Below, piece after piece: positions 9,486 through 18,753 of a stretch of DNA of 60,227 nucleotides. The notes below the pieces were generated by a model, which saw only the letters and a program-made list of their open reading frames with translations, was not told the origin of the DNA and did not search any database. Numbering within the stretch: the first letter of the stretch is position 1; every line of letters starts with the position of its first letter. The translations under genes were made by a program, and so were the position numbers. The stretch is from GCA-2861595 sp035536185 (lineage in GTDB: Bacteria; Actinomycetota; Acidimicrobiia; Acidimicrobiales; GCA-2861595): contig DATLOM010000068.1 in assembly GCA_035536185.1 (NCBI GenBank), forward strand, positions 1 through 60,227. The letters are read 5' to 3'.

Positions 9486-10376
9486 TCAACGTGAGGCATG
9501 GCTCTCCTGTGCGACGGCGATCGTCGTCTCCAATCCCCTCTCGAGGTCATACGACGCGCGCCACCCCAACAGGGATGCCGCCTTCCTGGGGTCTCCGGAC
9601 AGGCGATCGAACCTGACACCGGTTTCGGCCACAGCACCGACCTCGACCGGGACACCCAGCACGTGACCGACGTGCTCTGCCACATCCCGGACGCTGGTCT
9701 CCACTCCCGTGCAGGCGTTGAAGGTCTGGTTCGCCGCGGCGATGCTGGTAGCGCCAAGGAAGAACGCCCGGGCCACGTCCTTCACGTAGACCCAGTCACG
9801 TGTCTGGGTACCGTGGCTGATCGTGATGGGCCTACCGAGAAGCCCGGCCTGCACCGCCGAGGCGACGAGTCGGTGAGGCGGCTCTCCCGGGCCGTAGACC
9901 ATGAATGGCCGAATCGTCACCGTCTCCAGCAAACCCTTCTCGGCATACCCGCAGACCAGTCGCCACCCCTCGGCCTTCGATGCGGCGTACGCCGACCGGG
10001 GGCGCGGCTCTGTCTCCTCTCGACGGCGCGAGCCGGGTGGGTACTCGAAGCAAGAGCCGCTGTACACGAACCGGCGAGCGCCGCAGGACAGAGCGTGACG
10101 AAGGAGAGCATGGGTCCCGAGCACGTTGGCACTGGCCACGTCCTCGTCGGTGGAGCTACTGGTACTGCTGACGCCGACGGCGGCGAGATGGATCAGGATG
10201 TCAGCAGCAGGGAGATGGGACGTGTCCGGGGAGGCGAGGTCGAACACCGGCATGAGGGCGCGCCCGTCACCTCGACGAGAGGTGACCGTCACGTTCCAAC
10301 CCTCGCGTTCGAACTCGGATACGACATGCTTCCCTATGAATCCGGTCCCGCCGGTTATCAAAACACGCTTCGTCAT
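9486..10376 (-). CDS. NAD-dependent epimerase/dehydratase (extended SDR)
   Basis: 296 residues, the usual length for extended SDR nucleotide-sugar enzymes. The dinucleotide motif ITGGTGFIG is at the N-terminus and the catalytic YAASK tetrad motif follows SGSCFEYP. Later motifs TIRPFMVYGPGEPPHRL and TRDWVYVKDVARAFFLGA are typical of sugar 4-reductases or epimerases. ATG 10376 overlaps the TAA stop of the upstream glycosyltransferase by one base, so it closes the rfbF-rfbG-GT2 operon and probably acts on the CDP-sugar made there. The exact reaction (reduction or epimerisation) is not determinable. Confidence 0.85.
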   Translation of the reverse strand: MTKRVLITGGTGFIGKHVVSEFEREGWNVTVTSRRGDGRALMPVFDLASPDTSHLPAADILIHLAAVGVSSTSSSTDEDVASANVLGTHALLRHALSCGARRFVYSGSCFEYPPGSRRREETEPRPRSAYAASKAEGWRLVCGYAEKGLLETVTIRPFMVYGPGEPPHRLVASAVQAGLLGRPITISHGTQTRDWVYVKDVARAFFLGATSIAAANQTFNACTGVETSVRDVAEHVGHVLGVPVEVGAVAETGVRFDRLSGDPRKAASLLGWRASYDLERGLETTIAVAQESHASR

Positions 10377-11446
10377 TACGCAGGAAAGATCCCGTCCTCA
10401 GCGCCGACGGACCTGTTCGTCGCTGGTCCGCTCGAGGCCGTTGGTGCCCCGACCGCTTCGCCGAGATCACGGGGAGGAACGAGACGGCTCGCGACGGGGT
10501 CGAGGTTCAAGACCTCGGCGACGATGTAGAGGGGCCGAGCCTTGGTCTCGGCATGGGTACGGCCCAGGTACTCCCCGAGCACTCCTACGCCCAAGCTGTT
10601 TACCGCGAGCACCAGCAGCAGGAGAACGACCACCGTGGTGATCCCTTGCGGCGGGTTTCCCGTGAGGAACAGCCAGACATAGATCGGGAGAGCGAGCAGG
10701 GACACTCCGAGCATCACGAAGCCGAAAATGGTGAAGAGGCGAAGCGGTTTGAGGGAGAAGCTCGTTATCGCCGTGAACACGAACACGACCAGCGCGACCA
10801 AGGGCATCTTGCTCTCGCCGCTCCTCCGGGGCTGGCGTTCGTAGGGCACACCCACCTGCCGGAACCCCAACCACGCGATCAAGCCACGGGTGTAACGGTT
10901 GCGCTCAGTGCACTGGTCCAAGGCGTCGCGGACTTGCCTTGTGATCAGGCGGAAATCACCGACATTGGGGGGGATCCTCACGTCGGACAGCCGGCTGATG
11001 GCGCGATAGGCGAGATGCACGCCGGCATTACGCCAGCGGGGATCTCCCTCTCGCACGGTACGTACGCCGTAGACGACGTCCCACCCCTCCTCCCACTTCG
11101 CCAGTAGATCGCGGATGGCCTCCGGCGGATCCTGCAGGTCGGAGTAGAGCACCACGATGGCATCGCCCCGTGCCACACGGTACCCGGCGGTAAGTGAGGC
11201 CTCGATGCTGAAGTTGCGACTGAACCGGACATAGCGCCAACGATCATCTCGTCGGCAAAGATCTTTCACGAGGGTGCTGGTCGAATCCGTGCTGTCGTTG
11301 TCCACGACGATGAACTCGAACTCGTAGGTGCTCTCGATAGGTTCGAGTGCCGCCAGCAACTCCTTTTCGAGCCTGGGAATGTTGTCTTCTTCATTGAGGA
11401 CAGGTACAACCACGCTCACCAGCCGCCGGCGGGTTCCCTCGCTCAC
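10376..11446 (-). CDS. GT2 glycosyltransferase with C-terminal membrane anchor (GtrB/DPMS-like)
   Basis: 356 residues. The catalytic N-terminus reads LVSVVVPVLNEEDNIPRLEK, IVVDNDSTDST and IVVLYSDLQDPPEAI, the DXD-type motif of polyprenyl-phosphate glycosyltransferases. FSLKPLRLFTIFGFVMLGVS begins two to three C-terminal transmembrane helices, as in bactoprenol glucosyltransferases. The predicted reaction transfers a sugar to a polyprenyl phosphate or to a lipid-linked glycan at the inner membrane face. GTG 11446 forms a GTGA overlap with the rfbG stop. A paralogue lies at 16007. Confidence 0.88.
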   Translation of the reverse strand: MSEGTRRRLVSVVVPVLNEEDNIPRLEKELLAALEPIESTYEFEFIVVDNDSTDSTSTLVKDLCRRDDRWRYVRFSRNFSIEASLTAGYRVARGDAIVVLYSDLQDPPEAIRDLLAKWEEGWDVVYGVRTVREGDPRWRNAGVHLAYRAISRLSDVRIPPNVGDFRLITRQVRDALDQCTERNRYTRGLIAWLGFRQVGVPYERQPRRSGESKMPLVALVVFVFTAITSFSLKPLRLFTIFGFVMLGVSLLALPIYVWLFLTGNPPQGITTVVVLLLLVLAVNSLGVGVLGEYLGRTHAETKARPLYIVAEVLNLDPVASRLVPPRDLGEAVGAPTASSGPATNRSVGAEDGIFPA

Positions 11447-12444
11447 ATCCCGCCCTTGGTGTCGAAGAGGTCGAGATACCACCGCACCGTCAGATCGAGA
11501 CCGCTCTCGAGCGAATGTCTCGGTCGCCAGCCGAGAACGTTCCGGGAAAGGGACGAATCCAGGTACTGGTCACGTATCTCGTCTGCGGCTCCACCGAGGA
11601 CAACCGGTTCCGGCCGCGGTACAGCGAGAGCTCTGCATACGGCGTCGTACATGGCGAGGACGGTCAGCGGAGCCTCGCCGCTGAAGTTGAAGGCGCGCCC
11701 CGCAACCTCTTCATCGGCCAAGAGTTCCGCAAGCACCAAATAGGCGTCGACGACGTCCTCGACGAAGATGTAATCCCGAAGAAAGAGCCCGTCACTGCGT
11801 ATGACCATCGGGTCGCCGTGGTACAAGGCCCTGACGCTGCCGGGCACGATGCGCGACCAGTTGAGGTCACCTCCACCGAAGATGTTCCCGCAGCGAGCAA
11901 TGGCGGCCGGTACGGCAAAAGTGCTGTGGTAGGCCTGCGTGATGAGGTCAGCCGCGGATTTGGAAACTTCGTACGGGCTGCGGCCGACGAGGGGGGTATC
12001 CTCCGTGTAGGGGAGCTCTTTCTGCGGGCCGTAGGCTTTGTCGCTCGATGCGACGACTACGCGACGTACCAGGCCCTGGTGGGCCCTCGCCGCCTCCAGG
12101 ACGTTGCACGTACCCATCACGTTGGCTTCGAGGGTAGGCAGGGGCGAGCGCACGGCCGCTCCGACGATCGTCTGAGCGGCGAGGTGGAAGACGGTGTCGA
12201 CCTCATGGTCGTTGATCGCCCGCTCCACCGTGCGGTAGTCCTCGATCCTTCCGGACACAACTCCAACCTGTGCCAGTGTGCCGCTCCGCACCAGCTCCGA
12301 TTGGGGATCGGCGTCACGAACCAGAGCCACGACCTGGGCCCCCTCATCGAGAAGGCGGCGACACAACCACGAACCGACCATGCCCGTTGCCCCCGTGACC
12401 AGTGCCCGCTTGCCGGTCCAACCGAAGCCGGACTGCGGGGTCAT
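11443..12444 (-). CDS. rfbG: CDP-glucose 4,6-dehydratase
   Basis: 333 residues. Converts CDP-D-glucose to CDP-4-keto-6-deoxy-D-glucose, using tightly bound NAD. Motifs: ALVTGATGMVGSWL (Rossmann), VVVASSDKAYG, catalytic YEVSK, and the RfbG-type block IARCGNIFGGGDLNWSRIVP followed by VIRSDGLFLRDYIFVEDVV, which separates this subfamily from GDP-mannose and dTDP-glucose dehydratases. The assignment is supported by rfbF immediately upstream. I chose ATG 12444 because it makes an ATGA overlap with the rfbF stop; an in-frame upstream ATG reads back into rfbF. Confidence 0.93.
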   Translation of the reverse strand: MTPQSGFGWTGKRALVTGATGMVGSWLCRRLLDEGAQVVALVRDADPQSELVRSGTLAQVGVVSGRIEDYRTVERAINDHEVDTVFHLAAQTIVGAAVRSPLPTLEANVMGTCNVLEAARAHQGLVRRVVVASSDKAYGPQKELPYTEDTPLVGRSPYEVSKSAADLITQAYHSTFAVPAAIARCGNIFGGGDLNWSRIVPGSVRALYHGDPMVIRSDGLFLRDYIFVEDVVDAYLVLAELLADEEVAGRAFNFSGEAPLTVLAMYDAVCRALAVPRPEPVVLGGAADEIRDQYLDSSLSRNVLGWRPRHSLESGLDLTVRWYLDLFDTKGGM

Positions 12445-13217
12445 TCCTTCCACGTCTTCCACGGCGCCACCGCCGCTTCCCATAGGCCGCTGAGCAGTGT
12501 CAGCTCACGGAAGGTGTCCATCGGTTGCCAGAAGCCGCGATGACGGTACGCCATCAGCTCCCCGTCCTTGGCCAACGCCTCCAGTGGCTCCTGCTCGAGA
12601 ACACAATCGGGGCCGATGTAGTCGAACACCTTCCGATCGAAGATGAAGAAGCCAGCGCTCACCCAGTCCTCGCTCTTCGGCTTTTCGCGGAACGTGCACA
12701 CCTTGCCACGCTCGTCGAGGTCGACGATGCCGAAGCGGGTGAGCGGCTGAACCGTCGTGAGCGTCGCCAACCGACCGTGCTCGCCGTGGAACGCGACCAG
12801 AGCGGCCAGGTCGATATCCGCCAGACCGTCGCCGTACGTGACCAGGAAGGGCTGGTCCGCTATGAACGGCTCGATTCGCTTCACCCGTCCGCCCGTCATC
12901 GTCTCGAGGCCAGTGTCGACGACCGTGACCTTCCACTCGGACTCGAGGTGTGCGCCATGGAAGGTGATCTCACGCTTGTTGCCGAGGCTGAGCGTGAAAT
13001 CGTTGTTGAGCGCTTCGTAGTTGAGGAAGTACTCCTTGATGATGTTCCCACGGTAGCCAGTGCAGATGATGAAGTCGGAAATCCCTTGCTCGGCCAGGTT
13101 TTTCATGATGTGCCACAGAATGGGCTTCCCCCCGACCTCCACCATGGGCTTCGGCCGGAACTCCGTCTCCTCCCTCAGCCGGGTACCGAGGCCTCCGGCC
13201 AGGATGACTGCCTTCAT
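12441..13217 (-). CDS. rfbF: Glucose-1-phosphate cytidylyltransferase
   Basis: 258 residues, the family's normal length. Makes CDP-glucose from glucose-1-phosphate and CTP, the first committed step to CDP-3,6-dideoxyhexoses. The nucleotidyltransferase signature is MKAVILAGGLGTRLREET followed by RPKPMVEVGGKPILWHIM. YGDGLADID carries the metal-binding aspartate, and the end GFWQPMDTFRE is typical of RfbF. A Shine-Dalgarno (GAGGAGC) precedes the ATG. It is the first gene of the minus-strand set rfbF-rfbG-GT2-epimerase, divergent from the 13444 gene across 226 bases that must hold promoters for both directions. Confidence 0.95.
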   Translation of the reverse strand: MKAVILAGGLGTRLREETEFRPKPMVEVGGKPILWHIMKNLAEQGISDFIICTGYRGNIIKEYFLNYEALNNDFTLSLGNKREITFHGAHLESEWKVTVVDTGLETMTGGRVKRIEPFIADQPFLVTYGDGLADIDLAALVAFHGEHGRLATLTTVQPLTRFGIVDLDERGKVCTFREKPKSEDWVSAGFFIFDRKVFDYIGPDCVLEQEPLEALAKDGELMAYRHRGFWQPMDTFRELTLLSGLWEAAVAPWKTWKE

Positions 13218-13443
13218 AGCGCTTGCTCCTCGCAGTGTCGCTGCTGCCCAGTTGATCAGCCGCCTTATACCTGTAGCAGGCTACGTCGGGTCACCCCGTG
13301 ATGTCCGAGTCCGCTAGGTTTGGGCCATCCCTACGGCCGGTCACCCCGAGCTTGGGACCGTCGGGCGTCGTCCAGAACGGTCACATCGCCCACCAGCCGA
13401 GGCAGAGCCACGCGGTGAGGGTGGGACCGCTGACTCGGCGGCG

Positions 13444-14676
13444 GTGACCCTCGGCATCCGCGGCCGGAGGATCTGGACGACAGCGAGTGTCGTTTTCGTC
13501 GGCATGGCCGTTGCGTGGTCGTTCTCTGCGGCCAATTCCGCCATTCTCGGCAGGACATGGCCCCTGAGCTCCTTCCTGTTCGATCCAGCCGATCGCTTTG
13601 CGGACCTGACGAATCTCCTGATGGCACAGCGTCAGGGCAATCCGTACGGCGACAGCGTCATCATGATCTATTTCCCGTTCACCAATGTCCTTCTCCGCCC
13701 GCTGGTCGACGTCTCGCGAGAGTTGGGAGCCGGCCTTCTTCTTTCCATGGCCGCCGGTGTCACGGGATGCATGTTCTTCATCTGCTCCCACGGCCTTCGG
13801 GGGCTGGCCGAGCGACTGGTCGTCTCACTGACCTTCGTACTTTCTTATCCGGTGGTCTTCGCCGTCGATCGCGGGAACCTTGAGATCCTCACCTACGTCC
13901 TGGTGGCCGCGTTCGCCTTGTGCTGGTCCAGCGGGCGCCAAGGGTTCGCCGCAGTCGCGCTGTCTGGCGCTATCGCCATGAAGGCGACGCCAGTGATATT
14001 TCTTGCGTTTCTTCTACCTCGCCGGCATTGGAAGTACCTGGCGATATGTCTCCTGCTGGTTCTGTTGGAGACTTTGGCGGGTCTGCTCATCCTCCGTCCG
14101 GCCATGCTCACGAGCTTGTCTTCGATGCTCGACAACCTGAGCGCCTACAACGACAAGTATGCCGTTGGAGACGCCGGATTCGCCTTCGGGCACAGCCTGT
14201 TCGGGGGAGCGAAGGGTTTCGTGACACTGATACTGGGAGACGAGCAGCGCCGAACGTTCTCCGCGGCAGTGTTCCCGATCTTCGTGGTCATCGCCATCTT
14301 TGCTCACGCTTCCGCACTCGTCTACGTCTTGCGTCGCCGGCCCGGCTTCTGGCGAGGCCTGACGGTTCTGACTTGCGTCTCACTGCTGTTCATGCCTGTC
14401 TCCGCGGACTATCGCCTGCTGCTTCTCCTGGCACCCTGCGCGCTCTTCTTGAATGAGCGAGCGCTCATCCGAAACGATCGGCTCATCGCCGTCCTGTTCG
14501 GCTTGGCCTTCGTACCAAAAGGCTTCAACTTTCTGGTTTGGGAGTCCTCTTCCACGGTACCCATGACGCTGAGCACCGTTCTCAGCCCGATCGTGATACT
14601 CGCTCTGCTGATCACGGTCGTATGGTCGGGCCAGGTACGCGACGGCTACGGTGAGGCAGGTGGGTGCTGTCCGTGA
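13444..14676 (+). CDS. Polytopic membrane glycosyltransferase, GT87-like (DUF2029)
   Basis: 410 residues with about ten hydrophobic helices. After the first helix a loop contains FDPADRFADLTNLLMAQRQG and then NPYGDSVIMIYFPFTNVLLR, the arrangement seen in GT-C/GT87 enzymes that take sugar from a polyprenyl-phosphate donor outside the membrane. Later features are FAVDRGNLEIL, MKATPVIFLAFLLPRR and GFAFGHSLFGGAKGF. The start is GTG 13444. Its stop overlaps rfbH (GTGA at 14673), so it is first in the plus-strand operon that continues to 22308. Confidence 0.75.
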   Translation: MTLGIRGRRIWTTASVVFVGMAVAWSFSAANSAILGRTWPLSSFLFDPADRFADLTNLLMAQRQGNPYGDSVIMIYFPFTNVLLRPLVDVSRELGAGLLLSMAAGVTGCMFFICSHGLRGLAERLVVSLTFVLSYPVVFAVDRGNLEILTYVLVAAFALCWSSGRQGFAAVALSGAIAMKATPVIFLAFLLPRRHWKYLAICLLLVLLETLAGLLILRPAMLTSLSSMLDNLSAYNDKYAVGDAGFAFGHSLFGGAKGFVTLILGDEQRRTFSAAVFPIFVVIAIFAHASALVYVLRRRPGFWRGLTVLTCVSLLFMPVSADYRLLLLLAPCALFLNERALIRNDRLIAVLFGLAFVPKGFNFLVWESSSTVPMTLSTVLSPIVILALLITVVWSGQVRDGYGEAGGCCP

Positions 14677-16010
14677 CTGACAGAGCAAAGCAGCTGCGCA
14701 CCCAGATCCTCGAGTTGGCGCGGGAGTTCCATGCCGAGGAGTGGCCGGAACGGCCGTTCGTACCCGGAACTACCTCTGTCCCCATCTCCGGCCGGGTGTT
14801 CGATGCGGAGGAAGTGGCCACACTGGTGGAGTGCTCGCTGGACTTCTGGCTGACCACCGGACGCTTTGCGGCAGAGTTCGAAGCGAAGTTCACGCAGTTC
14901 CTCGGGGCGCGCCACGCCGTACTGTGCAACTCGGGTTCATCGGCGAACCTGCTCGCTGTCGCCGCCCTCACGTCACCACGTCTCGGAGACCGACGGCTGC
15001 AGCCGGGTGATGAGGTGGTAACGGTGGCGACAGGGTTTCCAACGACGGTGAACCCGATCATCCAAAACGGCTTGAAGCCGGTCTTCGTGGATATCGAGCT
15101 GGGGACCTACGACGCGATCGGCGACCGCTTGGCCGAGGCCATAGGGCCTCGGACACGGGCCATCATGATGGCGCACACACTCGGCAACCCGTTCGACCTC
15201 GACCGGGTGACGGATCTGGCGGAGCAGCACGACCTGTGGCTGATCGAGGACAACTGCGATTCACTTGGTGCCTCCTACCGCGGGCAGATGACCGGCACGT
15301 TCGGTGATCTGGCGACAGTGAGCTTCTATCCTGCCCATCAACTCACCATGGGGGAGGGTGGCGCCGTCGTCACCCAGAAAGCGCCGATACGCAAGCTCGT
15401 GGAGTCCTTTCGCGACTGGGGGCGGGACTGCTGGTGTGAAACGGGCCAGGAAAACACCTGTGGCCGCCGGTTTGACTGGCAACTCGGCGATCTGCCGCAC
15501 GGTTACGACCACAAGTACATCTACAGCCACATCGGCTACAACCTGAAGCTCACCGACATGCAGGCGGCCGTGGGTGTGGCCCAGATGGACAAGCTGCCTG
15601 GCTTCGTCGAGGCGCGCCGGCGCAACTGGGGCCAACTTCGTACCGCGACAGCCGATCTCGAGGAGTACTTCGTGCTTCCGCTGGCCACGCCCAACAGTGA
15701 GCCCAGCTGGTTCGGTTACTGCCTGTCGGTACGCCCAGAAGCTCCCTTCAGCCGCCATCAGCTCGTGCAGTTCCTGGACGAGCGCAAGATCGGCACGCGG
15801 CAGCTCTTCGGCGGCAACATCGTCCGGCAGCCGGCGTACAAGGACCTGGACTTCCGGGTTGTCGGGGACCTGAACAACGCGGACCTCGTCACCGACCACA
15901 CCTTCTGGCTCGGCGTCTACCCGGGGCTCACGTCGACGATGCTGGATTATGTCGCTGAGTCGATCCATGAGTTCGTGAGCACGGCACGCAGAGGTGGTTC
16001 CAAGTCGTGA
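14673..16010 (+). CDS. rfbH: CDP-6-deoxy-L-threo-D-glycero-4-hexulose-3-dehydrase (E1, RfbH)
   Basis: 445 residues. This PMP- and [2Fe-2S]-dependent enzyme removes the C3 hydroxyl of CDP-4-keto-6-deoxyglucose. Two diagnostic features are present. First, the catalytic lysine of sugar aminotransferases is replaced by histidine (SFYPAHQLTMGEGG), so it cannot form the internal aldimine. Second, the iron-sulphur cysteines follow C-x57-C-x-C-x7-C, from EDNCDS to DCWCETGQENTC. GYDHKYIYSHIGYNLK is the family block. GTG 14673 makes GTGA with the preceding stop; GTG 14664 is an alternative. It requires an E3 reductase (RfbI/AscD type) not found in this window. Confidence 0.95.
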   Translation: MTDRAKQLRTQILELAREFHAEEWPERPFVPGTTSVPISGRVFDAEEVATLVECSLDFWLTTGRFAAEFEAKFTQFLGARHAVLCNSGSSANLLAVAALTSPRLGDRRLQPGDEVVTVATGFPTTVNPIIQNGLKPVFVDIELGTYDAIGDRLAEAIGPRTRAIMMAHTLGNPFDLDRVTDLAEQHDLWLIEDNCDSLGASYRGQMTGTFGDLATVSFYPAHQLTMGEGGAVVTQKAPIRKLVESFRDWGRDCWCETGQENTCGRRFDWQLGDLPHGYDHKYIYSHIGYNLKLTDMQAAVGVAQMDKLPGFVEARRRNWGQLRTATADLEEYFVLPLATPNSEPSWFGYCLSVRPEAPFSRHQLVQFLDERKIGTRQLFGGNIVRQPAYKDLDFRVVGDLNNADLVTDHTFWLGVYPGLTSTMLDYVAESIHEFVSTARRGGSKS

Positions 16011-16984
16011 GCCCAAACGTGGCCGCAGATATGGAGCGGCGGCGCGACGGCGGACGAAAGCTCGTGTCGGTTGTGGTCCCGGCCTACAACGAGTCGGACT
16101 GTGTGGAAGAGCTCGCCAACCGGCTACAGGCGGTGTTCGACGCGCACCCCCACTACGAGTTCGAAGCGATCATCGTGGAGAATGGGTCTGTCGACGACAC
16201 CTGGGACAAGCTGCTGAAGATCAACGAGTCCGACGGGCGCTTCCGCGTTCTGCAACTGGCCCGCAACTTTCGGATGGATGGTGGCATCACGGCCGGCCTG
16301 GCACACGCCCGGGGAGATGCGACCGTGATCATGTGCGCTGATCTCCAAGACCCTCCGGAGCTCATCGGCCGCTTCATCGAGAAGTGGGAGGAGGGTTACG
16401 AGAACGTCTACATGGTCGTGACCGCCCGCCATGGCACAGGCGTGCTCCGCCGCCTCAACTCTCGGGCTTTCTACTGGCTGCTCTCCAAGCTCACCGACAA
16501 ACGCATACCCAAGAACGCCAGCGACTTCCGCCTCGTGGACCGCAAGGTCGTGGAGGCGGTCAACTCGATGGAGGAGCGGAACCGATTCGTACGGGGTCTC
16601 TTCGCATGGGTCGGCTACCGCTCGATCGGCGTGGAGCACGAGCGGCCGCCTCGGCACGGAGGTGAGTCCAAGGCCGACACTCTCAAGGTGGTCGATCTCG
16701 CGCTCAAGGGGATCTTCGCCCATTCGTACACGCCACTTCGATTGATCACAGTTGCGGGAATGGCCCTCTCGGCTCTGTCTGTCCTCGCCATAAGCGTGCT
16801 CGCACTCCAGTTCGTAGCTTTCGGCGTTCCTTTTCCGGGCTTCGGGAGCATCGTCTGCCTCATGCTCCTGCTGTTCGGGATCCTCTTCTGCATGCTCGGG
16901 GTCGTGAGCGAGTACGTCGGCCTGATCTACGAGGAGGTCAAGCAGCGCCCGAACTATGTGGTCCGTGACCGCGTCGGGTTCTGA
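16007..16984 (+). CDS. GT2 glycosyltransferase with membrane anchor (GtrB/DPMS-like)
   Basis: 325 residues. Catalytic motifs LVSVVVPAYNESDCVEELA, IIVENGSVDDTWD and IMCADLQDPPELI are followed by FAWVGYRSIGVEHERPPRHG and two C-terminal transmembrane helices (LITVAGMALSALSVL; SIVCLMLLLFGILFCML). It is a paralogue of the 10376-11446 gene. Here it sits directly after rfbH with a GTGA overlap, so a likely job is to load the dideoxy-type sugar onto a polyprenyl phosphate or lipid-linked chain; the donor is inferred from context only. Confidence 0.88.
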   Translation: MSPNVAADMERRRDGGRKLVSVVVPAYNESDCVEELANRLQAVFDAHPHYEFEAIIVENGSVDDTWDKLLKINESDGRFRVLQLARNFRMDGGITAGLAHARGDATVIMCADLQDPPELIGRFIEKWEEGYENVYMVVTARHGTGVLRRLNSRAFYWLLSKLTDKRIPKNASDFRLVDRKVVEAVNSMEERNRFVRGLFAWVGYRSIGVEHERPPRHGGESKADTLKVVDLALKGIFAHSYTPLRLITVAGMALSALSVLAISVLALQFVAFGVPFPGFGSIVCLMLLLFGILFCMLGVVSEYVGLIYEEVKQRPNYVVRDRVGF

Positions 16985-16988
16985 GCAG

Positions 16989-17696
16989 ATGGCCGACCAG
17001 CCCAACGCCCTCGTCTTCGGCGGCCTCGGCGCCATCGGCGACGCGGTGGCAACAGCCCTGGCGGAGCATGACCAGCGGGTGTTCCGGACGTCGCGCTTCC
17101 CTGTAGCTGACAACCATGACGTCTTAGCCATAGATCCCTTTGAGTCACAAGGCCCGGGGTTGAGCGGGCTCGATGACCTCCCCGAGCTTCAAGCGGTGGT
17201 CTGGGCACAGGGTGTGAACGCCGGGGACTCCGTTGGGAGGTTCGACCGCTCGGGATTCGAAGATCTGCTGCGGGCCAATTGCACGTTCGTCGCCGTCACC
17301 CTCGCGGCGATGCTGGAGCGGAACCTCCTTGCTCATGGCGCGCGGCTCTGCGTGGTGAGCTCCATCTGGCAGACGGTCGCACGACAGCACAAGCTTTCCT
17401 ACACGGTTTCCAAAGCGGCGGTCGGTGGCCTCGTCAGGTCCTGCGCCGTCGACTTGGCCGACCGGGGAATCCTCGTGAACGCAGTCCTTCCCGGCGCGGT
17501 GGACACACCCATGACCCGGGCCGCGCTCACGCCCGAGCAGCTCGCGAAACTCGCGGCCAGCACCGGTTTTCAGCGTCTTACTTCGGTGGCCGATGTCGTG
17601 AGCCTCGTGTGCTACCTCTGCTCGGAGGCCAACACAGGTGTGACCGGGCAATCCATCGCGGTCGATCTGGGGTACAGCGTTGTCCAACTCGTATGA
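16989..17696 (+). CDS. Short-chain dehydrogenase/reductase
   Basis: 235 residues from ATG 16989, four bases after the preceding stop. Classical SDR: cofactor loop VFGGLGAIGDAVATAL, catalytic serine in VVSSIWQ, YTVSK as the Tyr-x3-Lys pair, and IPG-like segment NAVLPGAVDTPMTRAA. The usual NNAG motif is replaced by WAQGVNAG. An in-frame start further upstream would overlap the glycosyltransferase. It lies at the head of an SDR / cyclase / ThDP enzyme / aldolase run, so it probably reduces or oxidises an intermediate of that pathway. Confidence 0.85.
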   Translation: MADQPNALVFGGLGAIGDAVATALAEHDQRVFRTSRFPVADNHDVLAIDPFESQGPGLSGLDDLPELQAVVWAQGVNAGDSVGRFDRSGFEDLLRANCTFVAVTLAAMLERNLLAHGARLCVVSSIWQTVARQHKLSYTVSKAAVGGLVRSCAVDLADRGILVNAVLPGAVDTPMTRAALTPEQLAKLAASTGFQRLTSVADVVSLVCYLCSEANTGVTGQSIAVDLGYSVVQLV

Positions 17697-18753
17697 GCTG
17701 TTCGTGCGCTCCCAGGGCGGCGGGTACTGCGTGACCATCGGTGAAAGCACGTTCAGCAGGGTCCTGGAAACCGGCTCGGACGTGGTGGTGGCGGACCGTT
17801 ACTTCGAGCCGCTGCTCCGCGCCACGGAGGTTCCTGTCGTATACGTGGACGCCGACGAGAAGCACAAGACACTCGTAGGTGCCGAAGAGCTGATAATCGG
17901 TTGCTTCGAGGCGGGCGCCCGGCGCGGGAGCCGTCTGCTGGCGATCGGAGGGGGCGTCGTACAAGACCTCGCCACTCTCGTCTCCTCGCTGTACATGCGT
18001 GGCCTGCCGTGGAGCTACGCGCCCACCACCCTCATGGCTATGGCCGACTCCTGCGTCGGGGGCAAGAGCTCTATCAACGCCGGTTCGGTGAAGAACCTCG
18101 TGGGCAACATCTATCCGCCGGCGAGCATCACCATCGACCCGATGTTCCTGAAGACCCTGAGCGTCGAGGATCTGGTGGGTGGGTTCAGCGAGGCTGTCAA
18201 GATCTGCTTTTGCCGCGGGTCGTCGAGCTTCGAGGACCACCTCGACCACTTCGGCGCCTTCGAACAGAGCTCGGACCACGCCGCTGCCCTCCTCCACCAC
18301 GTTCTTTCCGCGAAGCAATGGTTCGTGGAAGTCGACGAGTTCGACAAGAAGGAGCGGCGGCTGCTGAACTTCGGCCACACCTTCGGGCACGCTCTCGAGT
18401 CCGCCACCACCTTCTCCGTGAGCCACGGCGTGGGCGTTGCCGTTGGCATGCTGTGCGCCGTGAACTTCGCCATGACCCGGACCGCCCTCGGCGATGGCGC
18501 CAGACTCCTGGCTGCCCACACCCGGCACCTGCTCGAGCGTGTCCCGGAGCTGGGCCCGCGGCTGCGCGAGCTCGACATCGTCGCCTTCGAGCGGTCGTTC
18601 CGTGGGGACAAGAAGCACCGCGACGGCGAGTTCCGTCTGATCCTGCCGGCGAGGCAGGGAGGCGTGGAGGAGGTCGGGATCCCGGCCGGGGAGATAGAGA
18701 TGGGCGCCGTGCTTGACGCGCTCATGCAGTCCGTCTCCGAGGTGGCAGGGTGA
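17680..18753 (+). CDS. Sugar-phosphate cyclase, 3-dehydroquinate-synthase-like
   Basis: 357 residues (TTG 17680; GTG 17704 also possible). Dehydroquinate synthase fold: IGGGVVQDLATLVSSLYMRG for NAD, MADSCVGGKSSINAGSVKNL with active-site lysines, zinc ligands in GGFSEAVKICF (Glu), LNFGHTFGHALE (His) and SHGVGVAVGM (His). DSCVGGKSSIN differs from the DSSVGGKTGVN typical of true AroB, and no shikimate genes are nearby, so this is likely a secondary-metabolism or surface-sugar cyclase closing a heptulose-phosphate-like substrate into a carbocycle. It overlaps the SDR end by 17 bases and the ThDP enzyme start by GTGA. Confidence 0.85.
   Translation: MSNSYELFVRSQGGGYCVTIGESTFSRVLETGSDVVVADRYFEPLLRATEVPVVYVDADEKHKTLVGAEELIIGCFEAGARRGSRLLAIGGGVVQDLATLVSSLYMRGLPWSYAPTTLMAMADSCVGGKSSINAGSVKNLVGNIYPPASITIDPMFLKTLSVEDLVGGFSEAVKICFCRGSSSFEDHLDHFGAFEQSSDHAAALLHHVLSAKQWFVEVDEFDKKERRLLNFGHTFGHALESATTFSVSHGVGVAVGMLCAVNFAMTRTALGDGARLLAAHTRHLLERVPELGPRLRELDIVAFERSFRGDKKHRDGEFRLILPARQGGVEEVGIPAGEIEMGAVLDALMQSVSEVAG

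Noticed and set aside
11443..12444. Call as GDP-mannose or dTDP-glucose 4,6-dehydratase
   Set aside because: The subfamily block around GGGDLNWSRIVP and the adjacent cytidylyltransferase point to CDP-glucose.
17680..18753. Call as the primary 3-dehydroquinate synthase (aroB)
   Set aside because: The active-site block differs from AroB, no other shikimate gene is nearby, and the gene is embedded in a glycan operon.
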